Assembly (NCBI GenBank): GCA_016867815.1
Contig: VGIR01000011.1
Location: 1-49,259, forward strand
From: a candidate division WOR-3 bacterium
Lineage (GTDB): Bacteria > Hydrothermota > Tepidihabitantia > Tepidihabitantales > Tepidihabitantaceae
DNA: 49,259 nucleotides
Direction of reading: 5' to 3'
Shown: in pieces, positions 14,185-22,338 of the stretch
Layout: each line of letters opens with the position of its first letter
How positions within the stretch are numbered: position 1 is the first letter of the stretch
Translations under genes and position numbers: made by a program
Notes under the pieces: model-generated
Database searches by the model: none
What the model was told of the DNA's origin: nothing
The model's input: only the letters and a program-made list of their open reading frames with translations

Positions 14185-14859
14185 CTATGGCGGCTCGGTC
14201 GGGTCCCGGATCTGCTTGACCGAGTTGGGCAGGGCCTTGTCTTCCTTGAACTGGAAGTAGTAGGGCAACGGGAACCAGACCCGTACCGGCTGCCCGAAGT
14301 GTTCGGCCGGGGCGAATGAGCCACGCAGTGCCGTTGCGCAGGCCGACGAGTCGGCCGCTGCATAGCCCGAAGAACGCACGATCCTCGCTGCCAGAACCGC
14401 ACCGTCGAAGTCCACCAGCGCTTCTGCGTCTGCCGCGCCGCTGAAGCTGTACTGCTTCAGCACTTCCGGGTAGCCGGCCGGCTCCACAACAATGGGCTGG
14501 GGAGGCTTCTGGACCTTGTAGAAGCTGACCGTATTCTCGAAGTCACCCAGCAAGGGTATCACCGACTGGTTCCAGTAGCAGAGCATCCCCGGATGGTTGA
14601 AACCAAGCACAACCGTGTCCCCGGGCTCGGTCCTGGCGCCCGAGTCCGGGACCTGCGACGTCACGAGGAAGAGCGTCACCTTCGCGGTATCTACATCGAC
14701 CTGCTCGAACCGCGACACCAGCCCGAGCTTCCTGAGCGCCCGGTGGGCATGATAGATGTCTTGACCGACCAGCTTCGGTACGGTCAGAGAATCAGCGGCC
14801 AGACCGAAAGCAGCCAGCGTCACCACCAGACACGACACGGCTGTGACTCTCGGGCTCAT
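14185..14859 (-). CDS. Exported PASTA + TonB C-terminal domain protein
   Basis: 224 residues with a signal peptide (MSPRVTAVSCLVVTLAAFGLAA). Residues about 24-88 read as a PASTA domain: VPKLVGQDIYHAHRALRKLGL, then VTSQVPDSGARTEPGDTVVL. Residues about 122-205 read as a TonB C-terminal/energy-transducer-like domain, with PIVVEPAGYPEVLKQYSFSG, EALVDFDGAVLAARIVRSSG and a helix ending FAPAEHFGQPVRVWFPLPYYF. There is no N-terminal TM anchor beyond the cleavable signal, and no ExbB/ExbD neighbour is visible, so a role in TonB-dependent uptake is doubtful. Envelope binding is more likely. The gene is monocistronic with a leaderless-type promoter (14865-14893). Confidence 0.8.
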   Translation of the reverse strand: MSPRVTAVSCLVVTLAAFGLAADSLTVPKLVGQDIYHAHRALRKLGLVSRFEQVDVDTAKVTLFLVTSQVPDSGARTEPGDTVVLGFNHPGMLCYWNQSVIPLLGDFENTVSFYKVQKPPQPIVVEPAGYPEVLKQYSFSGAADAEALVDFDGAVLAARIVRSSGYAAADSSACATALRGSFAPAEHFGQPVRVWFPLPYYFQFKEDKALPNSVKQIRDPTEPP

Positions 14860-14864
14860 GATTC

Positions 14865-14893
14865 AGCTTATTCGACCTGCTGCCTCCTGTCAA
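14865..14893 (-). promoter_or_regulatory. Leaderless-type promoter of the PASTA/TonB_C gene
   Basis: On the minus strand the -35 is TTGACA (14893-14888), the spacer is 17 nt, the -10 is TAAGCT (14870-14865), and 5 nt remain before ATG 14859. Confidence 0.65.
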
Positions 14894-14906
14894 ACCTGAT
14901 GGAAGA

Positions 14907-14933
14907 AGAGCGCCCGCGCGAAGCGGGCGCTCT
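14907..14933 (-). terminator. GC hairpin terminator
   Basis: An 11-bp perfect stem (AGAGCGCCCGC / GCGGGCGCTCT) with a 5-nt loop lies 22 nt past the stop of the exported protein at 14955. On the minus strand it is followed by CTTCTTCC. Confidence 0.7.
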
Positions 14934-14954
14934 GGAGAGAGAAACCGGATCCTG

Positions 14955-16718
14955 CTACCGAGTCACCATCAGCTTGCCGGTCAGATGCCTACCGTCGAAC
15001 TCGTACCGGTACAGGTATACGCCTTCCGGAACCAGCGCGCCGGTCTGAGACCGGCCATCCCAGACCGCGCTGAACCTGCCCGGATCGCTCCGGCCTCCGG
15101 CCAGAGTGCGGACGATCCTGCCGGCCGCATCGAAGACGTCTAGTGACACGTTGCCGCGCCGAGGAACGGAGTACGCCAGCCGGGTGCTACGACGGAACGG
15201 GTTCGGTCCGACAGCGACTTCCATTTGCCTGGGAGGAATCACATTCGGTCCCTGGATGCCGCTGGGGTTCTGCCACTTCTGAATCACGATCGGATTGTCG
15301 GTACCTGGCCCTTCGTTGTACAGAAGGAACCCGGCGACTTGATCAATGAGGTACTGGACCATGACCGTGTCCCCGATCGGATGAAGGATGGACGGGAATC
15401 GATAGGAGACATCGCCGCCGTCGGTGATCTTCGTCCCGGGAGCCCAGGTCACTCCGTTGTCTTCCGAGAAGGAATACCAGATGTCGGCGCGTACCCGCGA
15501 CGTCGTCTGCTCCACGTTCACACCATCGAACTCCTCCCAGGCGACGAAGAGGTTGCCTCGGTCGTCCTCGCCGAGGCTGGGGCGGGCGCAGATCATGACG
15601 TTGTACCCGACGGCAGCGTTTAGCGACTCCGGTGAAGCGATGTGAATGCGGTTCCACGTATCCGGATTGGACTCACACCAGTGCCAGATCTCGCCGGGCA
15701 GAATCCAGTTGGTGTCGCGAACGTACGGACTCACGTTGCCCACTATGTGCAGCCGGTCCTGCCGGTCATACAACGGGAAGAGCGACGTCAGGTGATAGGA
15801 CGGCAGGCTCTCGGAGCCGGGAGTGAAGGCCGGCGGGAAACCTAGATCCACAGGCATTTCCCAGACGCCGCCGGCATCATAGGATTCGACGTAGAAACCC
15901 GGGTTCTGCGCGTAGCCGCTGGCCGGCGTCGAGACCCAGGTTATGCAGACCTTGTTCGAGCCGGACACCCCTGATGTCGTGATGTTGTGGGTGGGGAAAT
16001 TCGGCTCGGGTTGGGGCGCAGGTACGCTCGCCGGGGTTTCCCAGGTCGACCAGTCAGTGGAACGGCTCCGGAGAAGGTTGTCCTGATTGTTTGCGTCGAT
16101 CACCGCCAGTTGGTAGGCACCGTTGTTGCTGACAGCGATCCATGGCCACTCGCAGTAGTTCAGAGCCGTTGACTCGCCGTACACGTACTCGAAGATACCG
16201 GCTCCAACGTCAGCATCCCTGGCGAACAGTGGCGCGAAGTCCATGGTTCCCGAGCCGGTGGAGTGGTGAGCCGAGATAACGGCTACGCCGTTCGTATCGG
16301 TATCGATCCTGCCGTACCCGGTGCGTATGGAGTAGGCATTGACGCCCGACTGCATGAAGTCGACGTCGCTCCAGTTCCAGGCGCCGGCCGTGTAGTCATA
16401 GAAGTTGTAGCGCATGTTGCGGTCGGGGAACGTGGTGTTCGACTGGTCCGTAGAGTACATCCACAGCACGTGGATGCCTTTGCCCGGAGTCTGGGTGAGC
16501 ATCCTCAGCGCCGGTCCGTTGGCGCCCCAGTCATAGGTCGTACCGCCGACCGTATCAACGGTGCCGATGGTGAATCGCGCCTCATGTCTTGGACCGGATC
16601 CGGCTTGCGGGCCTGACGGCAGCACCTTGCCGTCGTCAGGGAGCACAGTCACGGGCTGCAGCGACACGGCCAGGGCGAGCGCCGGCGCCAGCAGCATCAG
16701 ACCGACGATACTACGCAC
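14955..16718 (-). CDS. Exported sialidase/BNR-like protein with FlgD-Ig tail
   Basis: The start is GTG 16718, chosen because AAGGAGG ends 5 nt upstream and the signal peptide VRSIVGLMLLAPALALAVS follows directly. The protein has 587 residues. The middle is a beta-rich, Trp/Asp-rich propeller-like region with BNR/Asp-box-like pieces such as SFSEDNGVTWAPGTKI. The C-terminal 90 residues are a FlgD-type Ig domain: VGPNPFRRSTRLAYSV, DVFDAAGRIVRTLAGG, AVWDGRSQTG, VPEGVYLYRYE, ending KLMVTR. Such domains are associated with surface secretion and sorting in FCB bacteria; no sorting machinery is in the window. Catalytic sialidase residues cannot be confirmed. Promoter at 16785-16812. Confidence 0.8.
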   Translation of the reverse strand: MRSIVGLMLLAPALALAVSLQPVTVLPDDGKVLPSGPQAGSGPRHEARFTIGTVDTVGGTTYDWGANGPALRMLTQTPGKGIHVLWMYSTDQSNTTFPDRNMRYNFYDYTAGAWNWSDVDFMQSGVNAYSIRTGYGRIDTDTNGVAVISAHHSTGSGTMDFAPLFARDADVGAGIFEYVYGESTALNYCEWPWIAVSNNGAYQLAVIDANNQDNLLRSRSTDWSTWETPASVPAPQPEPNFPTHNITTSGVSGSNKVCITWVSTPASGYAQNPGFYVESYDAGGVWEMPVDLGFPPAFTPGSESLPSYHLTSLFPLYDRQDRLHIVGNVSPYVRDTNWILPGEIWHWCESNPDTWNRIHIASPESLNAAVGYNVMICARPSLGEDDRGNLFVAWEEFDGVNVEQTTSRVRADIWYSFSEDNGVTWAPGTKITDGGDVSYRFPSILHPIGDTVMVQYLIDQVAGFLLYNEGPGTDNPIVIQKWQNPSGIQGPNVIPPRQMEVAVGPNPFRRSTRLAYSVPRRGNVSLDVFDAAGRIVRTLAGGRSDPGRFSAVWDGRSQTGALVPEGVYLYRYEFDGRHLTGKLMVTR

Positions 16719-16754
16719 ACATACCTCCTTGGGGGTTTGCAGCCTATCGCACAC

Positions 16755-16812
16755 AGCCGGACAGATCCGGCTGAGCCTGGGTTGATTCTAGTATTGCACC
16801 CGCGTCAGTCAA
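16755..16812 (-). promoter_or_regulatory. Promoter and leader hairpin of the sialidase-like gene
   Basis: The -35 is TTGACT (16812-16807), the spacer is 16 nt, and the -10 is TAGAAT (16790-16785). The ~60-nt leader holds the perfect 7-bp hairpin AGCCGGA-TCTG-TCCGGCT (16772-16755). Confidence 0.6.
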
Positions 16813-16826
16813 GCGGGAAAGGGAAC

Positions 16827-17705
16827 TCAGGGATCAAACTGCCCCCGACCCGCAACCACCACTCTGCCGCCGACGCGCACCAGAATACCGCCATCCCTCT
16901 CCCCTCCCTGCAGATAGAGCAGCGACGGCCGCTTGATTTCTATTCCCTGCTCGGCATAGATGGCGAACTCTCCCGTACCCAGGTACCGGTGCCGGACGAG
17001 CCAAGCGCAGAGACAGCCGTTGGCGCTGCCGGTCGCCGGATCCTCGGGCACGTCGTAGTAGTCGCAGAAGACCCGCACGTGCAGCCGGCATTGCGGGTCG
17101 ATGGTCTCCGGCGCGAACGCCAGCACAGCCTTGGCCTCGAGCCGGTCGGTCAGACGGCAGTAATCAGCCTGGTTCACCTTGATGCCCTGCACTGCGGCCA
17201 AGGTCCTGACCGGGACGATGACGAATGGAAGTCCGGTCGATACCTCCTGCACCGGAAAGGCGTTGTCGATGTCGGAAGGCGCGAGACCCAGCACACCGGC
17301 CGCTGTCGGCGCGTCTATCGCGGCACCGAACACCGGCGGAACCTGGGTCATCATCAATCGCTCGCCGTTCTCCTCCACTGCCACGGGCACGGTCCCGATT
17401 CCTAGGTCCAGATCGACCTTGTCCGGACTGCGCCCGAGAAACCGGTCCCAGATGACGAATGCGGTCCCCAAGGTCGGGTGCCCGGCAAACGGCACCTCGC
17501 GCGCCGGAGTGAAGATGCGCACCGGCCACCCCCGCTCATTCGGTCTGTCCGACAAGATGAAAGTAGTCTCGCTGAAGTGAATCTCCCGCGCCAGGGCCTG
17601 CATCTCCTCGTCCGGCATCCCGGCCGCGTCCGGGAACACGGCAAGCTGGTTGCCTTCAAACCGCCTTCGCGCGAACACGTCACAGATGATGAAATGTCGG
17701 CTCAT
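16827..17705 (-). CDS. PhzF-family isomerase/epimerase-like protein
   Basis: 292 residues with the two-fold diaminopimelate-epimerase-like architecture of PhzF proteins. The N-terminal half has FEGNQLAVFPDAAGMPDEEMQALAREIHFSET, including the conserved catalytic Glu region, and PFAGHPTLGTA. The C-terminal half has a DPATGSANGCLCAWL motif and ends in a short beta strand (GGRVVVAGRGQFDP). The physiological reaction of most PhzF homologues is unknown; phenazine genes are absent here, so phenazine synthesis should not be inferred. The gene is preceded by a leaderless-type promoter and diverges from a small membrane protein. Confidence 0.88.
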   Translation of the reverse strand: MSRHFIICDVFARRRFEGNQLAVFPDAAGMPDEEMQALAREIHFSETTFILSDRPNERGWPVRIFTPAREVPFAGHPTLGTAFVIWDRFLGRSPDKVDLDLGIGTVPVAVEENGERLMMTQVPPVFGAAIDAPTAAGVLGLAPSDIDNAFPVQEVSTGLPFVIVPVRTLAAVQGIKVNQADYCRLTDRLEAKAVLAFAPETIDPQCRLHVRVFCDYYDVPEDPATGSANGCLCAWLVRHRYLGTGEFAIYAEQGIEIKRPSLLYLQGGERDGGILVRVGGRVVVAGRGQFDP

Positions 17706-17712
17706 GGCACAG

Positions 17713-17741
17713 AATCTATCCTCATCCCTTCAGCAGGTCAA
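17713..17741 (-). promoter_or_regulatory. Leaderless-type promoter of the phzF-like gene
   Basis: The -35 is TTGACC (17741-17736), the spacer is 17 nt, the -10 is TAGATT (17718-17713), and 7 nt remain before ATG 17705. Confidence 0.7.
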
Positions 17742-17806
17742 GCGGGCTTCCGGCACCCCGCGCGCAAGCTGGGCGCATCCGGGACAAGAACCCGATCTCG
17801 CAGCTC

Positions 17807-18196
17807 GTGACTGCGAGGATGTACTACGGACTGAGGGATGCGGTCGCCGAATTCAGCACGAACCTGTTCGCGTTGCTCAACCACCTGACGCTGGTCGCGC
17901 TCTTTGTCTGGGCCTGGCTGCTGACGATAGCCTGGTATCCCATTGCTGAAGCGGCAGCGGCGATTGCGCGCGGCTCCACTGTGCCGCCGGTGTCCATCGC
18001 AACCATCGCCATTGCCGGCGGCATCTGGCTGCTGGCTTCACTCCGGTTCGGCCTGCCCTGGCATCTCTTCCTGCTCAACCCGGCAATCCTGACAGTGTCG
18101 GTGTTCGTTGGTGTTCGGGCGATGCTGCTAGCACTGACCGGCCTGGGCTACTGGAAGGGCCGCCGCCTGGCAGCACGAAAACCGCGATTGATTTGA
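17807..18196 (+). CDS. Small membrane protein of unknown function
   Basis: 129 residues with three or four hydrophobic segments (about 22-50, 62-80, 83-97 and 98-112) and a basic C-terminus (GRRLAARKPRLI), which suggests the C-terminus is cytoplasmic. The start is uncertain. GTG 17807 and ATG 17819 are both possible, and neither has a good Shine-Dalgarno. The frame is open further upstream across the divergent spacer, and the residues just before 17807 (GRIRDKNPISQL) look plausibly coding. No family is recognised. Confidence 0.55.
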   Translation: MTARMYYGLRDAVAEFSTNLFALLNHLTLVALFVWAWLLTIAWYPIAEAAAAIARGSTVPPVSIATIAIAGGIWLLASLRFGLPWHLFLLNPAILTVSVFVGVRAMLLALTGLGYWKGRRLAARKPRLI

Positions 18197-18284
18197 AGGC
18201 CGTCTACTCACGCGGAGGGCAGTCGTGCCGCAGCCGAAGTCCGCGCCGCCGGCATCGAATCGGGTGACTGCCGCGGATGCTCGT

Positions 18285-19268
18285 TCATCTTGCCCTGACT
18301 CGTTCGACCCGGTCGACGACCAGCGGTGAACGGAGCGGTCCGTTCAGCAGGACCGTAGTCAGGTCCCGGGCATAGGCTCCCAGCGTATCGTCGGTCACTA
18401 CCAGGAACGTCCCATCCGGAATCTCGCACTGGATCATCGGCGCCGAAAGCACCACCGAGTCCATCACGAAAGCGAGCCGCTGGCGGACGTGCCTGGCCGT
18501 GACCTCGGCCAGCTTCTGCGTCGGGTTACAGCCGCTGAACGTGTCGCGGCCCAGTCGGATTTCCACAACAAAGGGCGCGTGGAACGGCTCAGCATCCTTC
18601 GGCAGTGGACGGGAGGGTCGGGCGCCGCGCGGCCGATGCGCGTCCGCATGCTCAATCAGCCATCCCTTCACGTTGGACATCTGCGGCTGCCGTTCGACGA
18701 TGTAGAGAGTTCGCCATGTGTCGGCCATACCCATGTCCGGCGCCCTGAACACCGGTTGCCAGCTTCCGTAGACCAGCGAGTCGATGCCGTCGAGCACGGC
18801 GCTGACCAACCGGTAGTCCGGGTTGGAGACTCGGAAATCGTGCGCGCGATAGCCGATCCTGCCGGAAAGAGACTCCAGGCCGGAGATTGGATGCCTGCGC
18901 AGCCAGTTGTCCGCACTGTCCAGAACCGTCCATGCGACCGAGTCTTCTGCGATCAGCCGGAAGCTGACCAGTCCTTGGGTCGAGGCAATTCGCTCAATCC
19001 GTGCCGCGCCCGCAGTGTCCTCGACCGTGACGACGAGTCGGTTCTCGCCGATCTCCACCTTCGCCCGCTGGCTCGGCGGGCGAAAGCCGGGTTCCTCGTA
19101 GAGCAAATCAAGCCGCGTCTGGATTCTGGCTGAGTCGCCGCGAAGGCGCAACGCCGCACGCGTGGTGTCAGCGAGCCGAAGGGTGATACGTAGATTGGTC
19201 TTGCCCCCGCAGCCGATCAGAACCAGCCCCGTCAACAGCCCGAGCATCGAAGCAGACAATCTCCACAT
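18285..19268 (-). CDS. Lipoprotein resembling the SecD periplasmic (P1/head) domain
   Basis: 327 residues. The N-terminus ends in a lipobox (GLVLIGC, with Cys about residue 20), so it is a lipoprotein. The body resembles the extracytoplasmic part of SecD: an early base-like region (ITLRLADTTRAAL, then IERIASTQGLVSFRLIAED), and near the C-terminus the SecD hallmark series of FVVEIRL, FSGCNPTQKLAEVT, VRQRLAFVMDSVVLSAPMI and a final LLNGPLRSPLVVDRVERV. SecD proper continues into six TM helices, whereas this protein stops there. It therefore looks like a free-standing, membrane-tethered SecD-P1 homologue. Start ATG 19268 has GGGGAGG upstream. Role unknown. Confidence 0.75.
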   Translation of the reverse strand: MWRLSASMLGLLTGLVLIGCGGKTNLRITLRLADTTRAALRLRGDSARIQTRLDLLYEEPGFRPPSQRAKVEIGENRLVVTVEDTAGAARIERIASTQGLVSFRLIAEDSVAWTVLDSADNWLRRHPISGLESLSGRIGYRAHDFRVSNPDYRLVSAVLDGIDSLVYGSWQPVFRAPDMGMADTWRTLYIVERQPQMSNVKGWLIEHADAHRPRGARPSRPLPKDAEPFHAPFVVEIRLGRDTFSGCNPTQKLAEVTARHVRQRLAFVMDSVVLSAPMIQCEIPDGTFLVVTDDTLGAYARDLTTVLLNGPLRSPLVVDRVERVRAR

Positions 19269-19311
19269 CTTGCCTCCCCACTTGCATGAAATTTCCGTCT
19301 CAACGCTTCTT

Positions 19312-20214
19312 CTACCGATCTGGTCTGCTGTCCGCAGGGCAGTTGCGCCCCGTGGACATCATCCGATCGGACCACTGCCGATGATTCTCCTCCGGCTTCG
19401 TCGCCTTCACCGAGAACATCAGCGGAATGGTGTCAGGCTTCCCTTTGATGCGCCAGCGGCCGTCCGCGCCCTGCTCCATGAACGGGAAGTGGTCATGGCT
19501 CAGATATGGGAACTCGTGCAGGAACTCCAGGTGCAGACCCGCGCCCAGCAGGGCGTTCACGATGTCGCCCAGGCTGTGCGTCCACTCGAAGGAAGGGTGC
19601 TGCACTACCGCGTTCGGGTCGGCGTAGGAACCCTCTGACTCCCACCGCGTCGGCTCCGGCCCATGGAAGTAGGAGTACCGGACGTCAAGGTCCTTTGCCG
19701 CGCGGCTGTTGTCGAACACGTTCACGAACGGGTGGGCCTCGCGCAGGTAGAACATGCCGCCGGGCCTGAGATAACGCGAGACCACGCGCGCCCATTCCCC
19801 GAGGTCCCGCAGCCAGCAGAGCACGCCGAGCGAGGTGAAGACGATGTCGAACTCCCCGGCAAGTACCGCCGGCAGGGCGTATACATCGGAGCAGATGAAC
19901 CGGACGTCGAGCCCAAGCTCGCCGGCAAGCGACCGGGCAAGGTCGATGGCCTTCTCTGAGAAGTCGACACCGGTGACCTTCGCGCCGAGCCTGGCCCACG
20001 ACATCGAGTCCTGTCCGAAGTGACACTGCAGGTGCAGGAGCGTCTTGCCGGCAACGTCGCCCACCTCATCGAGCTCGATGGGATCGAGGGTACATCTACC
20101 GGCCTTGAACCCGGCCACGTCGTACAGCTTCGAGCCGGCGTTGATGACTACCAGTTCATCCCAGAGCTTCCGGTTCTCGGCGCTGAACCTGTCCATCGGC
20201 TGGAATCCGGGCAT
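19312..20214 (-). CDS. Class I SAM-dependent methyltransferase
   Basis: About 300 residues. Motif I is LLHLQCHFGQDSMSWARLGA, then VTGVDFSEKAI, with FDIVFTSLGVLCWL as motif II/post-I and YLRPGGMFYLREAHPF as motif III. The N-terminus FSAENRKLWDELV and the C-terminus FPYLSHDHFPFMEQG are typical of a widespread small-molecule methyltransferase group of unknown substrate. ATG 20214 is used; ATG 20196 (MDRFSAENRKLW) is equally possible because neither has a clear ribosome-binding site. The last 25 residues are Arg/Ser-rich and may be a non-native extension. It is transcribed toward the SecD-like lipoprotein gene with 43 nt between, so the two may form an operon. Confidence 0.85.
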   Translation of the reverse strand: MPGFQPMDRFSAENRKLWDELVVINAGSKLYDVAGFKAGRCTLDPIELDEVGDVAGKTLLHLQCHFGQDSMSWARLGAKVTGVDFSEKAIDLARSLAGELGLDVRFICSDVYALPAVLAGEFDIVFTSLGVLCWLRDLGEWARVVSRYLRPGGMFYLREAHPFVNVFDNSRAAKDLDVRYSYFHGPEPTRWESEGSYADPNAVVQHPSFEWTHSLGDIVNALLGAGLHLEFLHEFPYLSHDHFPFMEQGADGRWRIKGKPDTIPLMFSVKATKPEENHRQWSDRMMSTGRNCPADSRPDR

Positions 20215-20532
20215 TAAGACCCGTGCCGGGTCAGACTCACCATCTTGTCCCGCCGTGTGCGCGAACCTCCAGTCCGAGGTGCTGCGGGAACGATGAACGG
20301 CCGAGGCCGCTGGCTGTTGGCCGCAAGCTGTCGGCCATCCTCGTCCGGACCGCCAACGTGACATGCCCTCGGCCTGAGGCGCGCGACTTGCCGCCCTGCG
20401 TTTCCCACAGGGGGTTCCGAAGCCAACAGCTTCGCCAGTGTCCTTTCTGAAGGCTGCAGGCCGGTAGCCGCAAACCCCAGGCCAGCATCTGCCGTCATCT
20501 CGTCGAATGGCCGGCTCTGATTCTCCGCCCTG
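20215..20532. other. Intergenic stretch without a recognisable gene
   Basis: It contains low-complexity pieces such as GCTGGCTGTTGGCCGCAAGC followed by TGTCGGCC (about 20311-20337), which resemble the CAAGCTG filler near 1150. No credible coding frame or terminator of the usual type is seen. Confidence 0.4.
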
Positions 20533-21024
20533 TCACGACAGGCTGCTGGAACCCATGACCCAGTAGAAACGGAACCCGGCGTCAGCGTCGCCGCCGAAGT
20601 ACTGGTCGGTCGTGCCGAGGTTGAATCTCGGCACTATCTCACCGTAGATGCTGAGCGGGAGATGTGGAAGGAAGTACTCGAGGCCGAGGGGCATCCGGAG
20701 CGCCATCCTCATGTTCTGTTCAAGCGGCTCGCGCATCCTCGCCTGCAGGCCCAGCCCCATGAAGAGCCCCAACTGGCCGTCTTCGGCCGCGTCCTTTGTC
20801 AGCCGCACGCTGTGAAACAGCATGTCACCATGAACCTGCACCGACGAGTCCGCCCACCAGGAATATCCGATCCCTGCGTCCAGCGCGAACCCGGTCTTCG
20901 TCCACAGCTTGGCGCTGAGGCCAAACGGCACGCCTATCATCGGTCCCACGCCCAGGTACATGGCGTCGGCCTTGCCTGGCCCGGCGCAGAGTATCACCGC
21001 CGCCACCAAGAGGATTCGTCTCAC
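20533..21024 (-). CDS. Small outer-membrane beta-barrel-like protein
   Basis: The start is GTG 21024 with AAAGGACG 4-5 nt upstream, giving 163 residues and a signal peptide (VRRILLVAAVILCAGPGKADA). The mature part alternates hydrophobic and polar residues in Gly/Tyr-rich strands (YLGVGPMIGVPFGLSAKLW, ALDAGIGYSWWADSSVQVH, LGLFMGLGLQARM) and ends in a strand after FRFYW, consistent with an 8-strand barrel. No specific family is recognised. It lies 47 nt downstream of another exported barrel-like protein, and the two are likely co-transcribed. Confidence 0.7.
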   Translation of the reverse strand: MRRILLVAAVILCAGPGKADAMYLGVGPMIGVPFGLSAKLWTKTGFALDAGIGYSWWADSSVQVHGDMLFHSVRLTKDAAEDGQLGLFMGLGLQARMREPLEQNMRMALRMPLGLEYFLPHLPLSIYGEIVPRFNLGTTDQYFGGDADAGFRFYWVMGSSSLS

Positions 21025-21071
21025 TTCACGTCCTTTCGTACAATGCCATCGCCCACTACCAGCGCCCCGGT

Positions 21072-22064
21072 TCAAAAGCAGATGCTCAAACCAATGCCGC
21101 CGACGAGATAGTTGGGCGCCGGCCCCACAAATCCGAGCTTGAGGTCTGTCGGGAAGTACCCGAGTTTGTAATAGAGGCGCTCAACGTAGTTCTTCGTGCC
21201 CAGTTGGTAGTTGAAGAACCGGCCCAACCCGGCATTGAAGTCGATGTTCAACGGGTACGACCTCAGCCTGAGCAGGAACGCGCCGTGTGCGCCCCACCCC
21301 GCTTCCTCGGTATGGTCCGCCGCCACCTCCAGGCCGAGCTGGGGCGACCGCGAACGCTTGCCGTTGTAGAGCTGCAGTTTGGCGCTGAGCAGGCTCGGCC
21401 ACAACGTGACCACCGGTCCGGCCGCGGATGTCACGACCGGCTGGGTTCCATAGTCGAACTCGACGCCGAGGAAGTCAAGCGGCTGGAAGGAAGCGTAGCC
21501 TGCAAACAGCCCTCCGCCTCGGCCGACCGAAAAGCCGACACCGAAGATGCCGAACCGGCTCTCGCTTGCGCCATAACCCGGGCTGTAGCTCGGCGGCACG
21601 TAGGAAGTCGGCGGCGTGTTGTAGGTCCAGCCCTGGTGCAGCCAGCGGTAGATGTCGTCGGCCAAGGCCTGGATGGCATCGTCACCGTCCGTGTAGGCTG
21701 ACTGACCACTGCTCGCGTCGAAGAGATGACCGCGATTGAGTCCTGACACGCCTGCGGTCGCCGTTATCTGAGTCGTGCCTTGTGTCTCGTACGTCCAGAC
21801 CATGTCGATGCGGAGGTTCGGTTGCACGCCGTTCGCCTCGGTGAAGCTGACACCGTCAGCCGCTCCGTTGTTGTTCAGGCATTCGAGCACGTCGTCAGCT
21901 ATGAATGCCGGACCCGCGTTCGGGTACCGCCATTCCATGCCCGCGCCTGCCGAAACGGAAATGACAACCTTCAGATCAGTGTTGCGAAAAGCCGGCTGTT
22001 CGTCCGCGGCCAGCATGCCGCAGGTGAGGACAACCATGCTGATGACGGCGGGTGTTCGTCTCAT
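21072..22064 (-). CDS. Exported protein with possible C-terminal beta-barrel
   Basis: ATG 22064 has AAAGGAGC upstream and gives a signal peptide (MRRTPAVISMVVLTCGMLAADE). It is 330 residues long. Residues about 25-150 show a beta/alpha pattern that may be a periplasmic domain (VLECLNNNGAADGVSF, IQALADDIYRWLHQGW). A Pro/Tyr/Ser linker follows (about 155-175). The remaining 150 residues have Gly/Phe-rich alternating strands and end in an aromatic residue (GIGLSICF), the usual C-terminal signal of outer-membrane barrels. The following gene is also barrel-like. The function is not recognisable. Confidence 0.7.
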   Translation of the reverse strand: MRRTPAVISMVVLTCGMLAADEQPAFRNTDLKVVISVSAGAGMEWRYPNAGPAFIADDVLECLNNNGAADGVSFTEANGVQPNLRIDMVWTYETQGTTQITATAGVSGLNRGHLFDASSGQSAYTDGDDAIQALADDIYRWLHQGWTYNTPPTSYVPPSYSPGYGASESRFGIFGVGFSVGRGGGLFAGYASFQPLDFLGVEFDYGTQPVVTSAAGPVVTLWPSLLSAKLQLYNGKRSRSPQLGLEVAADHTEEAGWGAHGAFLLRLRSYPLNIDFNAGLGRFFNYQLGTKNYVERLYYKLGYFPTDLKLGFVGPAPNYLVGGIGLSICF

Positions 22065-22086
22065 GTGCTCCTTTGCTGCGGTCAGG

Positions 22087-22338
22087 CTAGTCCGTTGACA
22101 TGGAGTTTGACCGGAGACGCGAACTTCCGATTTGCGGACAGTCACAATGCGTGACACTTCCACTCTCGTCAAGGTCTGTCGGCATATCGGGGTCCTTCGG
22201 CTTTGAGGAATGGCCGAATCCGGCCAGGGTCAGACAGCGGAGCTGTTCTTCCTTGTACTCAGGGGACAGCAGCACCTCGCGGTCGCGCTCGAAGTGCTCG
22301 ACAGGGTCAATCACCAGTGCGGGCGCAGAGGCTCCCAT
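22087..22338 (-). CDS. Short hypothetical frame, possibly a gene remnant
   Basis: Up to 83 residues. Residues about 10-50 (IDPVEHFERDREVLLSPEYK and then EEQLRCLTLAGFGHSSKP) have a natural amino-acid composition unlike the surrounding low-complexity frames. The remainder is less convincing. A GTG (V of VIDPVEHF) is an alternative start. There is no Shine-Dalgarno and no recognised family. It may be the intact end of a gene whose 5' part has decayed in 22340-23330. Confidence 0.3.
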   Translation of the reverse strand: MGASAPALVIDPVEHFERDREVLLSPEYKEEQLRCLTLAGFGHSSKPKDPDMPTDLDESGSVTHCDCPQIGSSRLRSNSMSTD

